Positions 11,923 to 24,063 of a stretch of 64,000 bases of DNA are shown one piece after another. The notes beneath the pieces are model-generated. The model did not search any database, was not told where the DNA came from, and was given only the letters and a program-made list of their open reading frames with translations. The first letter of the stretch is position 1. Each line of letters opens with the position of its first letter. The translations under genes were made by a program, and so were the position numbers. Origin of the DNA: Antedon mediterranea (Eukaryota > Echinodermata > Crinoidea > Comatulida > Antedonidae); the NCBI RefSeq assembly GCF_964355755.1, contig NC_092675.1, forward strand, positions 18,676,912 to 18,740,911, read 5' to 3'.

Positions 11923-13069
11923 TATATTGGCGAACTTGTATCTATAGTGGCTCGAACATCAAGCCATAAACACGGCACCCACTAACATCAAGCCTGTGTA
12001 TTGGAAACGATACGTTGATGATGTATTAGCTATCATCCCCATAGGTACAGTACATACATTTAACACACATCTTAATAACATCGATATAACTGACAATATC
12101 AAGTTCACCACAGACTCGATGACAAACAACACAATACCTTTCCTGGACATGCTCATCACACTCAATGACAATGGAACAGTTACCACCTCAGTTTATCGGA
12201 AGCCCACTCACACAGACCAATATTTACATTTCAACTCACATCATCCACTCGAACACAAACTGGGGCTTATAAACACGCTTGTGGACAGAGCTGAGAAGGT
12301 AGTGGGAGATATGGATTTGAGGAAAGTTGAGATGGATAACATCAAGAAAGCGTTACACAACTGCCAGTATCCAGAGTGGTCCTTCCAGAGAGTTATGGAA
12401 AACCGAAAAAGAAAAAAGAACAAAGGACACGAACCACAGAAGGAAAAGATCAAGATGCGAGGTAGCATAGGAATCCCCTACGTAAAAGGAATGGCAGAAA
12501 GAATACGACGCACTCTCTCCTATCACAATGTCGGAACCTATTTCCTACCCCAAAATAAAATCAAGAATAGCCTCGTCCACCCAAAAGATAAAATCGAGAA
12601 GATGGATACATGTGGAGTAATCTACGAAGTCACCTGCCGCAACTGTCCACAAGTTTACATTGGGGAAACAGGGAGGGCATTACAAACACGAATTAATGAT
12701 CACAAAAAAGATGTTACAACAAACACGGGGGGAGTAATGACTAGGGCCTCCAGAACATCCACATCTTCGATCATACACAAATCTGCCATTACAGAACATG
12801 TCATAAAACACAATCATGTACCAAACTGGGAGGCTGCCATCTTAACCAAAGAGCCTAAACGCAAAGACAGACAGATTAGAGAATCATTACATATAAGGAG
12901 AAATAAGGAGAAGACCATGAACCGGGACACTGGAGCCCACGAACTCTCGCATTTGTACAATGGTTTGATAGACACATCACCTGGCCGAGCCCCGCACAAC
13001 CTCCAACCTACAACCGGAGGCGTACGACGTCATCAACAGATGACGTCAAGAATGACCAAGCTGCATTAA
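11923..13069 (+). pseudogene. Penelope-like RT C-terminus plus GIY-YIG endonuclease
   Basis: Continuation of the interrupted PLE protein. LANLYL is followed by an in-frame TAG at 11945-11947, then WLEHQAI and YWKRYVDD with the catalytic YVDD (motif C) just after 11996. SVYRKPTHTDQYLHFNSHHP follows in the RT thumb. The C-terminal GIY-YIG nuclease domain, which nicks target DNA, shows GVIY (residues 207-210 counted from the Met at 11996) and YIGETGR (221-227), with Cys residues around it that look like the CxxC linker of some PLEs. The stop is at 13069. Codon use and frame are clean after the TAG. Confidence 0.92.
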
Positions 13070-13079
13070 CACTCCGCAG

Positions 13080-13136
13080 TCAGTTTGAGAAGGATCTCTG
13101 ATAGAGATCGAAACGTTCGAGTAAGTACTCCGTTAA
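13080..13136 (+). ncRNA. Degenerate hammerhead-ribozyme-like motif in the PLE tail
   Basis: TTGAGAAG precedes a perfect stem GATCTC-TGATA-GAGATC, followed by GAAACG and later CGTTAAC. This is the order of a hammerhead core (CUGANGA, stem II, GAAA, short stem III, NUH site), which is known in Penelope terminal repeats. Here the CUGANGA box is off by at least one base, so cleavage activity is doubtful. The same motif occurs inverted at about 7055-7095. Confidence 0.4.
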
Positions 13137-13559
13137 CTTGTGCTTTTACAAAAACGAAATTTGTCATCTATACAAAGTATAAAGTTTAATTAGTTTAGGA
13201 CAGGAGCGGATGCCGAAATACACACTTACACTCCTTGCAAATGAGAACCGGGATGATCAGTGCATTGAAAGGGGGTGTTGGGTTACACTGTGGCAACAAA
13301 CATAAACACTGTTACGGCGTAAAACACAGACAACTTTTGTGTTTAAAACAAAAAAATAAAACCATTATTCAAGACAATTTGATCTCAACACCAAAATCAA
13401 ACGTCCCTAATGTTAAATAAATATAAATGGATTAATAACTCATGAAATCTACATAAAAATGTTTTTTTAATAAGAAGGTAATAGCCACAATTTTAAGTAA
13501 GAATCAGTGTGTACTGTTTTGTTACTGCGGTTAAATTTTGCTTGGAAATCGAACGTTGA

Positions 13560-14380
13560 GCCTAGGTAACCACCGTGGACGACAACCAAGGTAAGCATGT
13601 GTATATACTGTACTGTTACCACTGTGCATCAGTTTGGTCCTATTTGATTTGAAATGTTCTCCAAATTAGTTTTAAATATTAAATTAAATTTCTAGCTCTT
13701 TTTGTTGGATAATTTACTGAATCAAGTATAGTACTGATTATACAACAATAGTTTGCGTGTTGGTACTATAATTTGGTTAAAAAGTGGATTTTTAAACACT
13801 CTGCAACTACGTCGCCCTCTAACATTGTACAAAATTAATCAACAATAGAGGGCATATTTTCTTGACTATAGACAATAACAATACAGTAATACAAGTTTTA
13901 TTGGACAGGTTTTTTTTTTATAGGTTATCACAGTTATATATAAAGTTATTTATTATTATTTATGGTGATAAAGTCATGTGTATTTTGTGGTAATCTAAGC
14001 CATTAATATTCTCTAAATTACATTTTCAGGTATATTCAGAAAGTGGATGGCGCCCTCTCAATTTTAGTGGACGATTAAGGTAAATATATATTTTAAACGG
14101 TAATACTTATTAGGCCTACGTGAAACAGCAAGCATGTTATGAAGCATGTATCCACCCGCTGCAGATAGAACCAACTGGAAAATTGTCACTGCAGACCCAT
14201 CCTGAAGAGAAGGCAACTGAGGTATGTATCCATATTATTGTTTAATCTTTTTTTCTTAAATGATATTGTTAAAAATGGTAAATAATGCAAAAGATGTCAA
14301 CAAAATGTCGCCCTCTAACATTGTGAAAAACTAGTCAAAATAGAGGGCTTTTTCTTGACTACCGATGATAAAGATGTCTC
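13560..14380 (+). repeat. Diverged direct repeats with CCCTCTA...TAGAGGGC hairpins
   Basis: 13809-13880 and 14307-14375 share GTCGCCCTCTAACATTGT, then TAGAGGGC and TTTCTTGACTA, each forming a hairpin. A third block, GCGCCCTCTCAATTTTAGTG, lies at 14048. GTGGACGA followed by AAGGTAA recurs at 13574 and 14067. The stretch looks like an old tandem array of a roughly 500-bp element. Confidence 0.55.
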
Positions 14381-15840
14381 GACTGATCCACAGGATTTTA
14401 AGATATCTTATTTTTTAGGGTCATAGCCTACGGCGGCCACACCCACAATTAAATTACGGTAACTATTTATACCGGATTCTATTATGTTGTTGCTGTTGCT
14501 GTAAGGCAATCTAACAACTTTTACGTGTGCTAACACAGTTTTATTACAATGGCAATATTGTGTAGCAATTGCGATTAAATGAATGGAAATATCAAACAAA
14601 GTATCGTACGAAAAAAAAAGTCTACAGATGGTTTTAAACGAAAACACGTTTTAGACAATTACCTCAAATTAATCAATTCAATATTCTTGCTTGTTAATTG
14701 AGGCGAATCATGCTCACATCATCAACTTGTGTTATTATGTTGCAAAATGCCAAACCGACCATGATAAACTCATAATCCCAATGCTCATGTAGTAGACTCA
14801 TTTGATTAAGTGAAGCGATTGATGTCATACATTGTCTAGTAAATACATCGGCTTTTTAATTAAATAATACTTTTGTTAAACTTACCCAACTCGTACTAAT
14901 TTTCTCAATATTGAACTAACTTATACAATCCGACAGTTGGGCCTAAAATAATTATTTTTTAATAAATATTTTTTAACGGAGAAATCATGAATGATACATG
15001 GACATATTATTTACTATACTGTAATATTACATTAAATATATGTTTGTTATATATTAACCCTCCTCATAACAACAACAATCTGTCGAAACTATACTGTATT
15101 GAAAAATTATGATTTCGAATCCTGGTCTATGTAAAGCCAAATACTAACCGTTCAACCAGAACTGGCTGCAAAAAAAACAACAGATTAATTTATGGTCATA
15201 CTTACATAGCCTCCTGTAAGGTTTTAATTTATGCCATAACTAATGTCATACATTATATATACTGTGTGCCTTAACCACGTCGTTTTAAACATAAACACAT
15301 CCCGTTAATATTTCAAAATACAATTAATACAACAAAAAGCACCGGTAAATAAAAAGATCACCGTACAGTGGGTAGGCGTCTGGGTAGAAACCATCTGTGT
15401 CGAGGTTGGAAGCGACAAAATATATATACCCGCATGCGCACAAAGAATTAACAGGACGTAGTTTGGTCGTCGGCCGTCGGTCGTCGTAACTCTTTAATAG
15501 CCACTTAATGATGCTAGGATCCAACATATTTAATGTCATCACAAAACAAAGCCCCCAAAAATCGATTGTAATAAACTTGCACATTAAACTGTAAGATTGT
15601 ATAGGTTCGGTAACAATTGCTATCGATCTAACTTTAATTGTAGTTTAGGCACACGCTCTTCCTTTTGTCGTTTTGATTTCATTAGATTAGGCAGGTGTTA
15701 AACCTTCTAGTGGCTAATTGAAAACTGGATAATACTACACAGATAATACAACCACGTGGCGCGGTATGTATGATGTTAGGTGATAAGACCAGTGTACATG
15801 CAACAGTGGGAGTGATAGGTTACATATTTTGTGTTCTGTA
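14381..15840. other. AT-rich intergenic DNA, nothing recognised
   Basis: Only short spurious reading frames. A small CGTCGG-rich patch sits near 15465-15488. Confidence 0.5.
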
Positions 15841-15854
15841 TACTTATAAAGTCA

Positions 15855-16410
15855 GTTCAATCAATTCAATTCAATTCAATTTTTCAATTCAAGAAACATT
15901 TATTGACCAAAAATATTATATTATAACAATGGTTAGCATATAATATATATAGTCGAGAGACTACAAAACGCCCAATGGGCCTGTCGCTGTAGTCCCTGTT
16001 TACATTATACAAATACTAATAATACAACACTTAATCTTTACGTACATTATATAAATGGGAAAAAAAGAATACAGTATCTTAATTAATTAATAATTAATTA
16101 GGTTAACATCTGAGGTACATTAATCTGATGGTAACATACAAATCTCAATATATATTAGCACTAAAGAATAGTTCCTATATACTAAACTACCTAGCCGATC
16201 AAAAAAGTAAATCTAGCTGGAAGTGTCTTAATTGAAGGAACTCTCAGCTGATAGAGAAGGGAAAATGTCACATTCCTTAACCTTTGGTCACAAATTTAGT
16301 AGTATCGGCTCTTGAAGCACGGTGTTCTAATAACTGTACATGCTATCCAACTCAACAGCAATGGATTACAGTTTTTAAGATCTGTCATTTGTCCCTGTTT
16401 GAATCTCCTA
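15855..16410 (-). mobile_element. LINE 3' end, reverse orientation, with (AATTC)n tail
   Basis: On the minus strand a frame reads QRLRNVTFSLLYQLRVPSIK and ends in a stop at 16191-16193. About 330 nt of 3' UTR follows and terminates in ATTGAATTGAATTGAATTGA-type repeats at about 15858-15892. This is the usual anatomy of a CR1/L2-like LINE end. The coding remnant upstream is degraded and a MITE sits beside it at 16415. Confidence 0.5.
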
Positions 16411-16414
16411 TTAA

Positions 16415-16593
16415 AGCTTGGTTCCCACTAGAACGTAACGCAAGGACGTAAACGCAACGCAAGCGTTTTAACCAATGACAAGCGAAGTTATAGACAGTTA
16501 GCAATCACAAGCGAATAAGCCATCGCTTGTGATTGGTCAATTCACTTACGTTGCGTTACGTCCTTGCGTTGCGTCACTAGTGGGAACCACGCT
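16415..16593. mobile_element. MITE family A, copy 1 (179 bp, TAA target duplication)
   Basis: TIRs start AGCTTGGTTCCCACTAG and AGCGTGGTTCCCACTAG (right end complemented), flanked by TAA at 16412-16414 and 16594-16596. Almost the whole element is an inverted repeat rich in AACGCAACGCAAG and AATCACAAGCGA. A 3-bp TAA duplication fits PIF/Harbinger-type transposition (inference). Confidence 0.85.
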
Positions 16594-17828
16594 TAAAGCA
16601 CTTTCAGATCGCTTGCTTTAGTTTGTTGTAAATTATAGTGAGTCTGTTTCGTAGAAAAGGTGTGTAAGTTATGTAACAATTTATAGTACAGTATAATATC
16701 TGGTACAAGTTGAACGCAGTGTTTTTTTTAAATCATTTACGCCATCAACGTGAACATACATTTTCTAATTAAATTCATAAAGCTTAATAGGATTTGAAAA
16801 TGTATTTTAATTTGAAATAAACACGGGGTTGATTAAAATTTCAATATATTTCCAGAAACATTATTATACTGATGAAAACACGATTGAGCTCCTTTGTCTA
16901 AATCTTGAATGTAATTAATAAAAAGGCTAAAGCTATACCAAATAGTAATAATGATTATGTCTTTATTATTAGTGTTAATGTTCATTGGAATTTTAATTAT
17001 TTTCATAATTATACTTATTTGATCCATTAAGCCTTCAATCACAAAAGTATTCACAACCAGAATTAATTAATTGAATGAACAAAATATTGAATAGAATTTA
17101 AATACATCTTCGTTTTGTTAAGTGCAAATTTGACGTTTTCATTAGATAGCCACATCAGTCACGTGAAAAATAGTAAGTGTAAAATCTAGCTAATCGGCCA
17201 ATAATAGGGTTGTTGAACTGACTAGATAATTAGGTTTTAAACCACAGTTTCACAAACGCACACTGACTTAAATCTCAGTCACTTGATCAAATCTGAAGTT
17301 ATTTTCAACATCTGAGAAATGCTATTCCCAAGAATCTTTGTTCTGGCGAAAAAGAATTACGACGGCGAGTTTGTGTTCTTTCTTAAAATAGAATCTGGAA
17401 AACGAAGAGGATGATAGAATACAAAGAGATTATGACATAATTTGTTTCGGTTCCTGGGATATACTTTTGGAGAGGTCATAACATTGGGTCAATAGAAAAA
17501 AACAAAACAATAAAAGATCCTTTTTTTAAAAAATATATACCTTATTTAGATAATTAATCTTTAATTAATCGATCTTTACTTTAATATACAAGAATTACAA
17601 TTTTGAGAAAGCAATCAGTGTAGTATTAGTATTATATTAGTACAGGCGTAGAGCTCCGTGGTTAGCCTAAGAGAACGGGACTTTTTTCTTTTACACAAAT
17701 TGCTTCTAAGAAAACGACGACTCGTGATGACTAAGTGAGTAAGATGTGTATACAACATTGTAAACAGTAACTAAACATTCAATGTTTAGATTTTAAAATC
17801 AAATCAACAGTACAAGGAATACAAACAC

Positions 17829-17896
17829 ACCAAAGGTTAAGGAATATGACATTTTCCCTTCTCTATCAGCTGAGAGTTCCTTCAATTAAGACACTT
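17829..17896 (+). repeat. Inverted partner of 16221-16288
   Basis: 68 bp matching the complement of 16221-16288 with about one or two differences. It is a second fragment of the same LINE end lying in opposite orientation 1.5 kb away. Confidence 0.8.
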
Positions 17897-19550
17897 AGAC
17901 AGATTAGGTAGACTCACAACAGTCAAAAACACGAACATGCATTACGCTACACGTTATATTACAGATGTTCATTCGACTATTTTAATGATAATTAATCATT
18001 CTGATGTATAGTATTATGTAAAAATGTGTTATATATATATTTCAAATCATATCAAGCTGGTAAGAAATATTATTTATGTTATTATGAAAGTGCAATATAA
18101 ACATTACGTTTACCATTAACTATTGTTATAGACTTTTAACAATCATACACAAAAATTGTTTCAAATAATGTAAAATAGAAACCACCATTTTAGAAAGATT
18201 ATAGTAGAAACGCATTAATGAACAGTACACGGAGTACTACAACCACCACACACACATTACTAATCATAATTCGTATTACGATCTACCGTACCATTTATTA
18301 AAATGTCCTAATTGAATTTGATTACAGTGGTCGGAATTTTTAATGGTCATCCCATTACAGTATGAAACGACAATGGCAACGAGAGGCCTAATATAGTTCA
18401 ACTTTGATCTTTAAGATCGCTTAAAAATTGTTTGATCGTAGGACACATTTATGATATGATAATACAATAATAATACATAATTCAATGTTGTGTTTAAAAA
18501 TTCACGATTATATGTTTTCTTTTTGTTTTCTTTTTTTTTATTTAGGCCTATAAATTTGATCAGAATAAATTATAAACATTGTAAACTTAAATAAAAAATA
18601 ATGGGAGGGCTAAAAAAATAGTCAGAACTAATCAAGTTCAGTCCTTAAACATTGAAAAATATGCTTAAATATAAATTTAAATAATTCAATAATTAAGACT
18701 ATTTGACTGACAATATTCATGTTAGTTATTCTCTAAACTCTATGGTCCTTAACTTGGAAACCTTATTCCTTGATAAGTACTGTTGACATACAGTACGCAT
18801 CGTCATACACAAGCACGTGATGGCTTTGTGTAGTTTTTTTATTTATTCAAATCGATGTCATGCCTACAGTGACCATAAACACAATGGTATCGCGTCTTCT
18901 ACAGCTTCCTGTACAGTAGATGCTGGTACGGTTATATTGTCGTCTGAAGATACGGATACTACTGCTGTTGCTGCAAGAATCTACAGCGAGCCCAAAAGTT
19001 CCAGATTATTTTTTGAAAGAAGAGCATTCCAAAAGAAACTGTAAACGTCAGAAATTACCACATATGTTGTTATCTTTATACTAAATCAAATCGCAGTAAG
19101 GCAAGGTTATTTGTTAACTTATTTAATCTGTATTAAGAAATACTATAGCTGCTGATGTAAATCACGCAGCTGAAAAAAGGTAATAATACTTCTGTCGAAT
19201 AATATTTAAGATAGGTTTAATAATGAAAAACACCATTAATCACGAAAGAAGCTGCAGCTAAATGGTAAATTTGTGTTGTTTACTACGTAATTTTTGACAT
19301 TTTTACGAAAGAACAGGAGGTTTTCTTTATAAAGAATTGAATGTGTGATTAGGGTATATGGCGTTGAGGATACATCATGTTCTTTTGAAATCTCAACTCT
19401 TAACCTTGTTTCTTTATTCTATAAATAAAAGAATCCTATATTCTATATTGTCTTTCCTATTTTGTCTGTGTTACATGATCATATAATTGCTCTTTAATGC
19501 GTTTCATTGTGATAAACATGTTTCTAATCAAAAAGTTTAAGCTTGTTTCA
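17897..19550. other. AT-rich intergenic DNA, nothing recognised
   Basis: A 75-codon frame at 18817-19044 has no recognisable motif and is not called. Confidence 0.45.
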
Positions 19551-19552
19551 CA

Positions 19553-19760
19553 AGGGCATATGCGTAACGTAAGTAATTTGACGTGAAGCTTGATTACCAC
19601 TACGCAACGCAACGACGTAATTGGACCAAACACAACCCATATTTTTTAACCGTCGCTTAGGATTGGGCAACTCGCTTGCGTTACGCCTACGTCCTTGTCT
19701 TTCGTCCTAGTAAAATTTTGCTTGTGACTGGTAAACTAACTTGCGTTATCGGTACGCGTA
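19553..19760. repeat. Decayed relative of MITE family A
   Basis: Contains AAGCTTGATTACCACTACGC, TACGCAACGCAACGACG and, further on, CTTGCGTTACG and ACGTCCTTG, in the order expected for family A with heavy divergence. Confidence 0.4.
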
Positions 19761-21676
19761 TTCATATGGCTGCGTCCAAGTGTGGGATAGCAGTTTAGAG
19801 TTATCTAGTGCACTTAGAGTGGGAATATAATTGTTAAAGAAGTCGAAGATTTTCTTTCTATGAAAAATGTTTAAAAAAGTATTTAACACTCCAAACCAAT
19901 AAGGTCACATACATTTTTATTCTATTGGATAACAGGTTTCAATACGCATGAATTGAAATGACAGTTTTACGTACACACTCACGTTATAGTAGCTGTTGTC
20001 ATGATTCGGTTACTATTTATGATCTATTCAGCATCACCCATGGGGTACGATCTCACGCCATAAGTCAGAATAAAATATAACTAAAGCACAGGTGTTGTAA
20101 AATAATACTTCCTTCATATGTACAGGAAAATCTTTTTTTTTTTACAATTTTTTTCTACAGTCTTGACATAAAAAAGTCATCAAAATAATATTTGCTTTGT
20201 GATATGATATGCGTATGTTCCAGATTATTATTGTGTACAATGTTACCATTGACAGTTCACCAATTTTGATATGTTTTGTAGTAATTCCATTTGGCACCAT
20301 TACTTTCCAACTGTTTGGTTTTCCTATTTAAATTGTGTATATATATACATGTATACATATTATGGAACCTCCTTATTTTTCCAATTTATTCTGTGCTGCA
20401 GAATATTCGTAAATATATAAACAATTTATCCCCAATTCAGACCTAACTGTCGAGGTGTTCATTTATGGAATCAAGTTTCTTCCTATAACAGGTTTCAAGT
20501 CATCTCAAAAGGATCAAGTTTATGCATAGTTTCTTTTGAAGAAATCTCTGATAAATCAAAATTACGTGATGCATAATTCCTTCTATTGTTTACTTAATTT
20601 AAGTTATGTTTTAATGTTACCTTTGTTTTCAATTTACTTACAACCATTGATTAAGTTTTTTTGTGAATAGTATTTGAATATTGCTTTATACAGTAAATAT
20701 TTCATGGAGCAATACATGAACATGAAAATGCATGAAATGAAAAAGCACAAAATAATCCTGCTTTGATATAATATTGTCATTTCAAATTCTAGAAACAACA
20801 TCTAGTCCATTTAAATATATCTCTTGAATATCTCCACTTTATTTATTTCGGTATAAAAAATATAAAATACATAGCGGTAAATGAGCTAAAATGCTTGCAT
20901 TACAAATAAGACAAGACAGCTAACAAATTCATACAAAGAATCACGACAAACAGAATTTACAAAGTACTTTATATTGCACAAGTGGTATGGTTATGCATTG
21001 ATTATATTGGTATCTACATTAGCTGTATGTTACATAAACGAATCGATACAGAAATGTGGCATGATGCTCACAATAATGTAATGCGATAACATGATGTTTG
21101 TACTTATACAGTTTAAGTAACAATGCATATTAATACTATAAAAATTAATAGTATAATATAACTATTCATTATTATTATATTATAATCTTAGTAATCTTTA
21201 TGAATTTGAATTTACGCAATTCAATAAAAAGTAGTGCAATAGTCATATATATATTCATCAATTCCGCAGCGGCTTTGGATCAAAGGAGAAAAAAGTAAGA
21301 TGTTGGATAAAAATAAAAGAGATATGTAAAGACGTACGATTTGGCATTTAAGTGAGTTTATAAGCAACAGAACATTATACAAATGAAATAAGGCCGTAGT
21401 ATTTTTTAAAATTTATTTCCATATAGAGTTTGTCATTTTATCAAAGATTTTGATTCAAGAAGTAATGGAATACATTTACTTTGGGTTTATTCCTTACAAC
21501 GTGTCGTTAAGTATGCATCACGTACCATTGAAACTGAACAGAGTTCTATTGAATCCGTTTTTGAAAATCGATTAATTAAGTTAATTTGTTAATTTATAAT
21601 TAACACATTCTATATTCAACTCATCCCATGCATAATGTATTTGAGGTGTTACGTAGCTTTAGACGTTACCATCATC
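19761..21676. other. AT-rich intergenic DNA, nothing recognised
   Basis: No coding region or clear repeat structure seen. Confidence 0.45.
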
Positions 21677-21900
21677 TCTTGTACAAATAGGTTTCGTAAC
21701 AGCTTTTATCCAGCTGCCATTCGGGCACTGAATACGTATACCGTACGAGAGTGATGTGACACTTTGTAATTGTTTTTGTTAGTTTTTCAATTATCTGTTT
21801 TTGTATATCTCAGAGCAAACGTAATTCAATCTATATATATTTTATATGAAAATGGCAATAAATGGAAGTAATTTTCCACTGAATGAATAAATAAACCTCA
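21677..21900 (+). pseudogene. LINE ORF2 extreme C-terminus and 3' UTR
   Basis: One frame reads SCTNRFRNSFYPAAIRALN and stops at 21752-21754. The pattern NRFRNSFxPxAIRxLN is the typical end of CR1/L2-group ORF2 proteins (family knowledge). It is followed by an AT-rich tail. Confidence 0.65.
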
Positions 21901-22829
21901 AAATAAACCCTAGTATTCCATTTAAATACTTCTTTGATTAAAATACATTAAAACATAACATTTTAGAAATTAAATTATTGTTATATCACATGCATTTAAT
22001 TAATACTCTCTCCAACCTCTTCATTGTTTTCTATATACTCTTACTCTTTTACTTCTTTTATAAAGGGCTAGTGTTGCCCGAAAGGTCTACTAATTTTCTG
22101 GCTGTTTTACTTTATTTATGTTTTTTTGGATTTACATTTTATTTTATTTCTGTTAAAGGAAAGTCTTTACACAGTGTTTAAGTTTGATTCTGACAATCGT
22201 TATCATTATGTTTACCTTGTATTCTTTGTATTTTCTGTATTTTTTATTGTGCCGAAATTTTGAAAATGAATCAAATAAAAAATTAAATATGTATGTATGT
22301 TGCAGTGTTTGAGTAATAAATTAGCAAGTGTTTTTGAAATAATAATTCAATAAAAGACAAAGTCTTGTTGTTTCTGATGGGCTCTTACGTCTAGAGATTA
22401 GTCAGTAGACAGAAAATCTGTCCTAATACCTGTCCATGACGCAAACAGACAAACTGGCCTGAAAAATCCAATTGATGTATGATATAGCTTTATACAAGAC
22501 CGATCTCTTTACATGTGAAGAATGATCTACTAAAAACAAATTATATATTTACTTAAAATAACAAGAAGAGCTTAAAAAAGAGCCATCAATTGTAATCAGA
22601 AAGGGGAGAAAGAACAGAATATTTGTTTGAGGACCCAATATAAGCAATTTTTAAAAACTTATTTTACGATTTGTTTTCGTTTTTGCGTATGAAAACGACA
22701 TTAAAACATACCAAAGTGTCTTAGGTAATAGAAGCCATTGCTTAAAGTATGATTTTTCATAGTTTTCTTATAGTCGGAAATCTATATACATAGTCGTGTG
22801 GCGTACAGGCTGCGTGATACACCTATTTT

Positions 22830-22898
22830 AGATAGCCAGTCGGCAAACTGGGATTCGGAAAACTGGAGTCGGCAAACTGGGTTTCGGCAAACTAACCA
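22830..22898 (+). repeat. Short tandem repeat, units of TCGGCAAACTGGG type
   Basis: Four imperfect copies of CGGCAAACTGGG at about 22840-22895, period about 16-18 bp. Confidence 0.7.
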
Positions 22899-23159
22899 GA
22901 TACCGATATCGCATACAAGAGATAAATGTGATGATTGTTGGCCCTGGAAACAAAAATAAATCTATTTATTTGTTCAAATAAATGCCAAATATAATTTTAT
23001 TTAAAGAAAATATAGAAAGAAAATAAGATATATAACCAACTGCATTACACAATTACAGTTATCAATTTAAACAAAATAGATAGATAATAAGATTTAGCAT
23101 TTCTTGCAATAACAATGTAGCCTCTGTATCTGTTTGTATGACCAAACTTAAATCATTTG

Positions 23160-23260
23160 GCTTAATGTGTCTTCCTCACACAATGTATTAGACTACTTTG
23201 ATGAATATCTTTTTAGTACCATCATGTTGTGTGAATAAATAAACTGAAACTTGAAATATG
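23160..23260 (+). mobile_element. LINE-like 3' tail
   Basis: Ends GTGAATAAATAAACTGAAACTTGAAAT, a polyadenylation-like signal followed by an A-rich repeat. No coding part was seen. Confidence 0.35.
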
Positions 23261-23848
23261 TATAAATCTCAAATATGAAAATACCACCGACAACACTAAT
23301 TAATCTAACAAATATCATAAAATGTGATTATAAAAATAGTTTGGTCCTATTAATCAATTTAAATTTTCTAACTTGAAATGTAGTTAATCCGATAAAAGAC
23401 TCACTGAATCTTGAAGAAACAGTATACTAAGTCAATGAATTGCGAAGTATGTGTACATTATAGTTACATTAATGATTTAGACATTTAATATTAACTACGA
23501 TGGCAACTGAATATAACATTATGCAGCGAAAGGTAGTACAAAAGGATGAAAATCTTCCTTCACTAAAACACTGTGATTAAAAGTTTATGATGGTTTTATT
23601 CAACACCTTAGTATTTGTAACCTGAGAAGATCGCTCTACAAGTAATCTATTTCACACAAAAAGAAATAAATTAATCAATACAATGACCGTTCAACGCAAT
23701 TAACAGTACACACATTTATACTGTTAAATAATATTTGTATATAAGTCATTAGCAGCAACATGAATAGGTGGAAGCAAAAATGTGTTATATTTAAGAACAT
23801 TCAGAGGCGCCTCTAAAAACATTTCCTTCGAAATTTATTTACGACTAA

Positions 23849-24006
23849 AGCTCTGTCTACAATATCAAGCTTAGTTTGACACAAAAAAGTGTGATGTGCC
23901 CAAATATGGTAGTGATATGCGTATTTATGGTAGCGATATGACATCATCATGTCCATTGAGCACATCGGATTTTTGTAACATAAAGTTGGATGGTGTAGAC
24001 TGAACT
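23849..24006. mobile_element. MITE family B, copy 1 (TAA target duplication)
   Basis: TIR AGCTCTGTCTACA against the complement of TGTAGACTGAACT, flanked by TAA on both sides. The interior has tandem TATGGTAGTGATATG units and TGACATCATCATGTCC. Confidence 0.75.
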
Positions 24007-24063
24007 TAAGATTGCATCCTTTAGTTATATTTTATATTTATACGGTTAGTTTCATTATATCGC

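Larger units (their letters stand above)
6972..13171 (+). mobile_element. Penelope-like retroelement, full length but interrupted, with 12-bp target duplication
   Basis: Flanked by identical ACAAAGTATAAA at 6960-6971 and 13172-13183. The 5' end starts with a 36-nt arm (6972-7007), followed by an inverted copy of the element's own 3' end (about 7004-7177), then the exact complement of the first arm (7178-7213), which runs into the ORF. The 3' end (about 13003-13171) matches the inverted copy with only a few differences by eye. Coding content is a Penelope RT followed by a GIY-YIG nuclease. A foreign 3.3-kb insert sits at 8629-11922, so the element without it is about 2.9 kb, normal for the family. 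Confidence 0.9.

Noticed and set aside
15324-15584. 86-codon minus-strand frame with CGTCGG repeats
   Set aside because: No domain or conserved pattern. Its arginine-rich part comes from a short CGTCGG-rich patch.
18817-19044. 75-codon frame with a mildly hydrophobic start
   Set aside because: No recognisable signal peptide cleavage, domain, splice context or repeat match. Length is within chance for this composition.
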